64,000 bases of DNA from Earliella scabrosa (lineage: Eukaryota; Basidiomycota; Agaricomycetes; Polyporales; Polyporaceae). The notes below the pieces were generated by a model. That model ran no database searches and was not told the origin of the DNA. It saw only the letters and a program-made list of their open reading frames with translations. The position numbers and the translations under genes were made by a program. Positions 61,071-64,000 of the stretch are shown in pieces. Where the stretch lies: positions 1,550,001 through 1,614,000 of the forward strand of contig JABYQQ010000010.1 in assembly GCA_022605405.1 (NCBI GenBank). Direction: 5' to 3'. Each line of letters opens with the position of its first letter. Within the stretch, counting starts at the first letter, position 1.

Positions 61071-63666
61071 CTAGTCTGAGTCCGGACGTACAGGAGAACT
61101 ACTGTCCGCAATGATGCGGCGCCGCCGTTTGACAGCTGGCCGCGCAGTGGATTTATTCGGCTTCAGGCGCGCAAAATCGCGAGCAGTGTTAATAACCCTG
61201 TAGAACTTCACACCGTCCTTGTGTTCTTGCATTGGCAAGAGTGTCTCCGTCTGATATTGCTCCACAAGGTCGCCGGCCAGCGTAATGTCGAATGTGTCTG
61301 TCGGCGCGCGATACACACCAGTGGAGTAGCAGTTGAAGGCAATGTCGATCTGGTGAATTCAAATCATCAGTGACCGATAACACAATGCAAGAGATGTTGC
61401 GGTACACACCGCAGCACATGCCAACCCTAGGGCGCCGATGGGAGGCTTGCTCTCCCCGAGACGTGACAAGGCAATAGTTTTCATATGCGGTGCGAAGACG
61501 CGCATGAAATATACCGACATGAGCGCGCCACTGGCCTTCTTGTTCTGACGTTCCAAACATGCGTTACTGACAATCAGAGTTCGTCAAATAATAGATGTAC
61601 GAGCTGCTCACCTTCGCATCAATCGGCTTCTCCCACCAGGCTTCGCCTCCCCCATCATCGAGGGCGTCCATTGCCCACGCAGCAACGTCTTGGGGGCGTG
61701 CATCAGGATGTTCACGCTTGAACTTCTCATACGCCTGTCTCGCGGCTGTGATCGCTCGTGATAGAAACAGGCACCGCCAGTTCGTGATGCGTTGTTTAGT
61801 CTATGGATAGAGATGGGTGAGTAGACTGCAGGAGAGAATGTTCAGTTCGGGCAACAGTTGTACTTACGATGACGACGAAACGTTCTGTGCTGTCCAACTT
61901 GTACATCCGCTGCGGACACAGCTGATTCATGAGTTCTTGCATAAGGTCGACAATGCTGGGGTCCTTCAGCTCGCCCGGCTTCGGCAAGACCTTTGGCTCG
62001 AGGTCGAACGGGTTGCGTTGGGAGCCGTAGTAGTCGACGAGTGTGGGGATGAGGGCGCTGTCGAAAACATCTTGTATCCACTGAGGAAGGCTCTTGGAGG
62101 AGAGGGAGACCTCCGCGGGGACTTCGCTCCGGGGAGTCCGCGTCTTCTTCTTCGCATCAGGGACTGCCGGTGGGGACTCGACGTACACGACCTTGACTGT
62201 CTAGGGAAGAGTAATCAGCAAACGAGGCAGGGACATGAATCAGCGCGCATTTATGCCCCTACCTCGCGAGGTCGTCCCCGCTCGCGTGCTGCAATAACAT
62301 CGCGTGAGATCGCAACGTCGTCGTCTTTCAGACCGCCAAGGTAAGACTCTTGCGGGGACGCAAAAGCAGCAAGAGAGAGCCTGGGTAATGCGTTGCCGGA
62401 CGAAGATGCAGGCACCGTGGGATGCAAGGGAGACGGGGTCGGCGTGTCTGGCGTGGCAGGCGTGGCAGAGCGTTGAGACAGCGTGTCTACGCGCAGCGTG
62501 CCAATTGAACGGGCCTCGGTCGGGGTTGGTGTTGATGCCGGCGTCGTGGGAGCGAGACTGGTGCCACGAGCGCGCAGAAGGTCACGGTATTTGGGGCGGA
62601 ACGCCTCATACTGATCGGTATCCAGCCCGTAGGACTCAGCGGCTGGCCTGCAAATGTCACCGGTAGTCCGACTCAGTGACTCGCACACAGACCGATGATG
62701 AGAAACTCACGTCTGGAGTAGGGCCTGCCGCGCAGCCTCCATGTGAGCATCAAGCATGGCGCGTTTTTCTTGCTTCCGTTCCGCGGGTGTTTTACGCTTC
62801 TATAGATGCCGACGATGTCACGAGCAGTGAGAGTCGCTCTTGCGTGGCAATGATGTCAGCACGCACCTTCTTCGCGGGTTTGCGGACCTCGACCACTTCC
62901 TCATGCACCGACTCTTCCTCTCCATCTTCACCTTCGCCTCCTGACTCGCTGAACTCCTTTTCTTCGTCCTTGTACTCACTACCCGAACATGAGCTGCGTT
63001 CGGAAGGAGTGGCCTCGGGTTCTTGGGTGCGACTTGCCGAGGCGAACGCGCGATAGCCGCGCGCTGTTCGCGCCTTCCGCGCTTCAGCGTCGGCGGCTTC
63101 CTCAGCTTCTCGGGCGAGCTCCAGGGCGGCAAGGTGGTTAATGCCCGCCATAACCTTGTCAGCGGCAGCCTCTTTGGAAGCCTTCTTGTGGACAGTCTCT
63201 GCCTTCTTGCGTGCGCGTTCTGCAGCTTGGGCTTGTCTCTTGTCGCGCTCCTCTCTCCAGTTGCGGCCCAGGTCCAGCGCAGGATGACGGTCTCGGTTTG
63301 AGGCACGGGTCTCGTAGCGACGAGCCTCCTCCGGGAAAGGTGGGTCCCCAGCGGGAGGTTCGTCCTCCATGATTGTCCCCGGAGTTTGTTGCACGACTTC
63401 GCCAGCCAACGAACCAGCTAGTGAACGAGGTGAGTGAACAGTATTTCCAGCAACGAGAAGGGTGGCGAGAAAGAGTGCTGACCGGACGTGTGGAGACCCC
63501 ACTTCCGGTCAGCACGTCACTCGCTGGCCCCTCCAAGAAATGCGCAGGAATCCCGGCTCGACGTCTAGATGAAAGACTTACTGGCAAGAGGGGGGTGTTC
63601 GCCGTCCCCTTCAGTCGAGGTGACGGTGTCGGCGCGATTGCGCTTGCGTCGCCTGCCACCAGCCAT
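61071..63666 (-). CDS. Conserved-looking orphan protein, 681 aa, eight exons
   Basis: Exons: 63666-63582, 63417-62867, 62799-62711, 62647-62263, 62200-61868, 61800-61612, 61544-61410, 61349-61071; every phase matches. The N-terminal half is charged: basic coiled coil (RDKRQAQAAERARKKAETV), acidic Glu/Ser stretch, KRKTPAERKQEKR, then a Pro/Thr-rich linker. The C-terminal half looks globular: WIQDVFDSALIPTLVDYYG, IVDLMQELMNQLCPQRMY, RITNWRCLFLSRAITAARQA, EAWWEKP, YFMRVFAPHMKTIALSRL, KPPIGALGLACAA, and a basic C-terminus (AVKRRRRII). I recall this C-terminal pattern from many Agaricomycete hypothetical proteins. It starts only 166 bp from the divergent Plavaka-like gene at 63833. Confidence 0.75.
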
Positions 63667-63832
63667 GGTAGAGGGGAGTGGATGGCGGGGAGAGGAAGCA
63701 TCGGTTTTTGCCGCCCGGGACCCTGACAAACCTTAAGTTTGTTTCGCGCTTAAGTCCGTCGCCCCCTCTCCTCCCACATCTCTATCCCTTTCTCCTCTCA
63801 TCGCCGCTGCATCGCATCTCATCGAATTCAGA
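63667..63832. promoter_or_regulatory. 166-bp divergent promoter region
   Basis: The entire space between two opposed start codons. It contains pyrimidine-rich runs (CCCTCTCCTCCC, CCCTTTCTCCTCTC) before the plus-strand ATG, typical of fungal core promoters, and no TATA box. Confidence 0.5.
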
Positions 63833-63968
63833 ATGGCATGCCGCTGCAACCTGTGTTCTCTGAGTTTCCCCACAGATAGCGCATACGCCGATCATAACGT
63901 CGACGTTCATCGATTCCCGAAGACTGCGCCGCCCCCGTCCAACGTGAACTACCACCCTTTCATCGATG
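63833..63968 (+). CDS. First exon of a Plavaka-like transposase (continues off window)
   Basis: ATG at 63833; exon ends at a GTACGT donor after codon 45 (phase 1). It encodes a C2H2-like motif (CNLCSLSF ... DHNVDVH) followed by NYHPFIDG, which fits the N-terminal zinc finger plus HP.IDG motif of Plavaka transposases. This is the part missing from the Plavaka remnant at 42.9 kb. The rest lies beyond the window. Confidence 0.65.
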
Positions 63969-64000
63969 GTACGTTCTCCCTGTACTCATTGACGGCATTT

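Overview
The window looks like nuclear DNA of an Agaricomycete (mushroom-forming basidiomycete). The evidence is many genes split by introns of about 45-80 nt with GTRNGY donors and CTRAY branch points, a KDZ (Kyakuja-Dileera-Zisupton) transposase with a CxC2 cysteine cluster, Plavaka-type transposases, hAT, Ty3/gypsy and Ty1/copia elements, and several orphan gene families of the kind that are multicopy in polypores (the last point is from memory). There is no rRNA cluster, no convincing tRNA gene and no CRISPR array. I rebuilt exon structures by hand: splice sites and phase were checked by arithmetic, but nothing was confirmed by transcripts or database searches.

Left block (1.6-23 kb): spliced genes almost all on the minus strand. 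They are a histone-H3-tail mimic fused to a PHD-like finger and a putative His-Cys domain (1.6-3.5 kb); an RNase H1 N-terminal/viroplasmin-like protein (6.0-7.0 kb); an unknown 218-aa gene (11.9-12.7 kb); two genes sharing a duplicated beta-rich domain (13.2-16.6 kb); a 1018-aa protein with 37-residue repeats (17.0-20.3 kb); and a 734-aa orphan (20.6-22.9 kb). A 74-bp satellite lies at 4.8-5.5 kb. Head-to-head with this block is an apparently intact 13-exon KDZ transposase (23.8-28.2 kb, plus strand).

Middle block (28-42 kb): gene-sparse DNA with a 172-bp satellite (30.6-31.1 kb), small orphan genes (31.6, 34.0, 39.5 and 41.0 kb), twin hairpins (38.1 kb) and arrays of a short GATGGGACCG motif. 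The motif is in one orientation at 3.9-4.1 and 11.3-11.7 kb and in the opposite orientation at 33.3 and 40.0-40.6 kb, so it brackets the KDZ gene. I suggest, as a hypothesis only, that roughly 2-42 kb is one large KDZ-type mobile element with orphan genes as cargo.

Right block (42-64 kb): nested transposons. A truncated Plavaka gene (42.85-45.4 kb) is split by a 395-bp hAT-type MITE with a perfect 8-bp target duplication, then abuts a truncated, mutated gypsy chromovirus with its 3' LTR (45.4-48.3 kb). A hAT transposase pseudogene (48.4-60.3 kb) is split by a 10.3-kb insertion with inverted ends and a perfect 8-bp duplication. That insertion holds a nearly intact Ty1/copia element (50.3-56.0 kb), tRNA-derived SINE-like units and a broken ClpB/Hsp104-family fragment. 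At the right edge an intact eight-exon orphan gene (61.1-63.7 kb) is divergent from the first exon of another Plavaka-like gene that runs out of the window.
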